Source: DASYSA01 sp036003885 (GTDB taxonomy: Bacteria; Acidobacteriota; Blastocatellia; UBA7656). From it: a stretch of DNA of 13,842 nucleotides. The notes under the pieces were generated by a model that was given only the letters and a program-made list of their open reading frames with translations, ran no database searches and was not told the origin of the DNA. The position numbers and the translations under genes were made by a program. Shown one piece after another: positions 13,003 through 13,842 of this stretch (its first letter is position 1; every line of letters starts with the position of its first letter). Where the stretch lies: NCBI GenBank assembly GCA_036003885.1, contig DASYSA010000008.1:1-13842 (forward strand), in the 5' to 3' direction.

Positions 13003-13561
13003 ACTTTCGCAAAGACAGGTAACACAACTGCTTCTCGATTGGAGCGCCGGGGACAATGAGGCGCTCAACAAATTGATGCCGCTCCTTTATCAAGAGCTGA
13101 AACGGATGGCGCGCTATTACATGCGGCGAGAGCGCGCGGGTCACACACTGCAAACGTCCGCACTGGTGAACGAGGCATACATCCGCCTGGTTGACTACAA
13201 GAAGATGCGCTGGCAGGATCGCGCTCACTTCTTAGCCGTCGCCGCGCAGGCGATGCGGCGCATACTAGTAGAGCACGCGCGCGGCCGCACCAGGGCCAAA
13301 CGAGGCGGAGACGCGCGCAAGGTTTCGCTGGACGAAGCGGCGACGTTGGCTGATGAAAAAGCCGCCGATATCGTTGCGCTGGACCTTGCCTTGAATAGCC
13401 TTGCGGAATTTGATCCCCGCAAGAGCCAGATCGTCGAGTTGAGATATTTCGGAGGTCTCAACATCGAAGAGACCGCCGAAGTCCTCGGGGTGTCGCCGGC
13501 GACGGTCAAACGTGAATGGACCACTGCTAAGATCTGGCTTCACAGAGAAGTTAACAGATAG
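12995..13561 (+). CDS. ECF-subfamily RNA polymerase sigma factor
   Basis: The ATG at 12995 gives 188 residues and starts with MEALSQRQVTQLLLDWSAGD, the usual beginning of this subfamily; longer starts at 12713 and 12953 lie before or across the promoter. Sigma region 2 spans about 10-100 (YMRRERAGHTLQTSALVNEAYIRL, broken here as YMRRERAGH and LVNEAYIRL), with AHFLAVAAQAMRRILVEHAR in region 2.3-2.4. Region 4 spans about 130-188, with the helix-turn-helix IEETAEVLGVSPATVKREW. It should direct RNA polymerase to a special promoter set. Such sigma genes are often followed by a kinase like that at 8886, but here a repeat and a response-regulator gene follow. No anti-sigma factor is visible. The TAG stop at 13559-13561 is part of a repeat end. 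Confidence 0.92.
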   Translation: MEALSQRQVTQLLLDWSAGDNEALNKLMPLLYQELKRMARYYMRRERAGHTLQTSALVNEAYIRLVDYKKMRWQDRAHFLAVAAQAMRRILVEHARGRTRAKRGGDARKVSLDEAATLADEKAADIVALDLALNSLAEFDPRKSQIVELRYFGGLNIEETAEVLGVSPATVKREWTTAKIWLHREVNR

Positions 13562-13591
13562 TTTTCAGTTTTGCGTTTTCAGTTTTGAGTT
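13558..13591. repeat. Repeat arms after the sigma gene
   Basis: ATAGTTTTCAGTTTT at 13558-13572 is identical to the ends of the 77-bp element at 6341-6417. It is followed by GCGTTTTCAGTTTTGAGTTC, and by TGGAAGG as after other copies. The first TAG is the stop codon of the sigma gene. Only one orientation of the arm is present, so this is a half element. Confidence 0.8.
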
Positions 13592-13632
13592 CGTGGAAGG
13601 ACGCGGACAGGCAAGGAATAAGAGATATCAAT

Positions 13633-13842
13633 ATGGCGAAACCGGTATTGCTCACGGTCGACGACGATCCGGAGGTCTTGCGGGCAATCGAGCGCGATCT
13701 AAGACGCCAGTATGCACGCGACTATCGGGTGCTGCGGGCCGAATCAGGGCCGGCCGCGTTGGAGATTGTTCGGGAATTGAAGGTCAGGACCGGTGCTGTT
13801 GCACTTTTCCTTGTTGATCAAAGAATGCCCGGCTTATCCGGT
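13633..13842 (+). CDS. Response regulator receiver protein, probably fused to a thioredoxin-reductase-like module; 3' end outside window
   Basis: An ATG at 13633 opens 70 codons to the window edge. MAKPVLLTVDDDPEVLRAIE gives the first strand and acidic pocket (Asp10, Asp11) of a CheY-like receiver, and FLVDQRMPGLSG carries the phosphoacceptor Asp62. The pattern VDDDPEVLRAIERDLRR plus DQRMPG recalls proteins in which a receiver precedes a thioredoxin-disulfide-reductase-like FAD domain, a fusion common in soil bacteria and Acidobacteria. That second domain is not in view, so this part is inference from memory. The start has only a weak AAGAGA-type site upstream. It lies 71 nt after the sigma gene on the same strand, separated by repeat DNA, and could be co-transcribed with it. 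Confidence 0.8.
   Translation, partial: MAKPVLLTVDDDPEVLRAIERDLRRQYARDYRVLRAESGPAALEIVRELKVRTGAVALFLVDQRMPGLSG

Overview
The window looks like a chromosomal segment of an acidobacterium-like soil or environmental bacterium. This is inference from gene content: a Ser/Thr kinase with a C-terminal WD40-like (PD40/TolB-type) propeller, an ECF sigma factor of the type found beside such kinases, a TPR-secretin, an S74-chaperone surface protein, exported serine hydrolases, and many intergenic AACTGAAAACT-type repeats. No rRNA or tRNA genes, CRISPR array, transposase or phage module was seen.

Layout. Positions 1-8204 are all on the minus strand. In transcription order from the right they are an exported S74/YadA-head-like repeat protein (6414-8204), a cobalamin-binding radical SAM protein of BchE-like type (4659-6230), an exported alpha/beta hydrolase (3206-4369), an exported beta-lactamase-family serine hydrolase (1968-3131), and a secretin that runs off the left edge (1-1768). 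The last two start after good ribosome binding sites and may form short transcription units. The S74 and radical SAM genes are separated by a 77-bp palindromic repeat.

Positions 8205-13842 are mostly plus strand. An intergenic stretch rich in repeats (8205-8510) carries an extended -10 promoter. It is followed by a small four-helix-bundle (S23/IVP-type) gene with a frameshift-damaged 3' end (8511-8861) and a 995-residue Ser/Thr kinase (8886-11873). A second alpha/beta hydrolase, paralogous to the one at 3206, is on the minus strand (11926-12807). Divergent from it are an ECF sigma factor (12995-13561) and the start of a response-regulator protein (13633 to the edge).

Two structures cut across the genes. 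First, a dispersed inverted-repeat family with ends such as AACAGTTTTCAGTTTT and ATAGTTTTCAGTTTT sits in at least six places. It abuts gene ends, supplies stop codons, and brackets the four-helix-bundle gene in opposite orientations. Second, a promoter plus early leader of about 55 nt is shared between the ECF sigma gene and the four-helix-bundle/kinase unit, including an ATG at the same place. This suggests that the kinase locus once carried its own sigma gene, now replaced by repeats and the four-helix-bundle gene. Both ideas are inference from the sequence and can be tested by genome-wide comparison.
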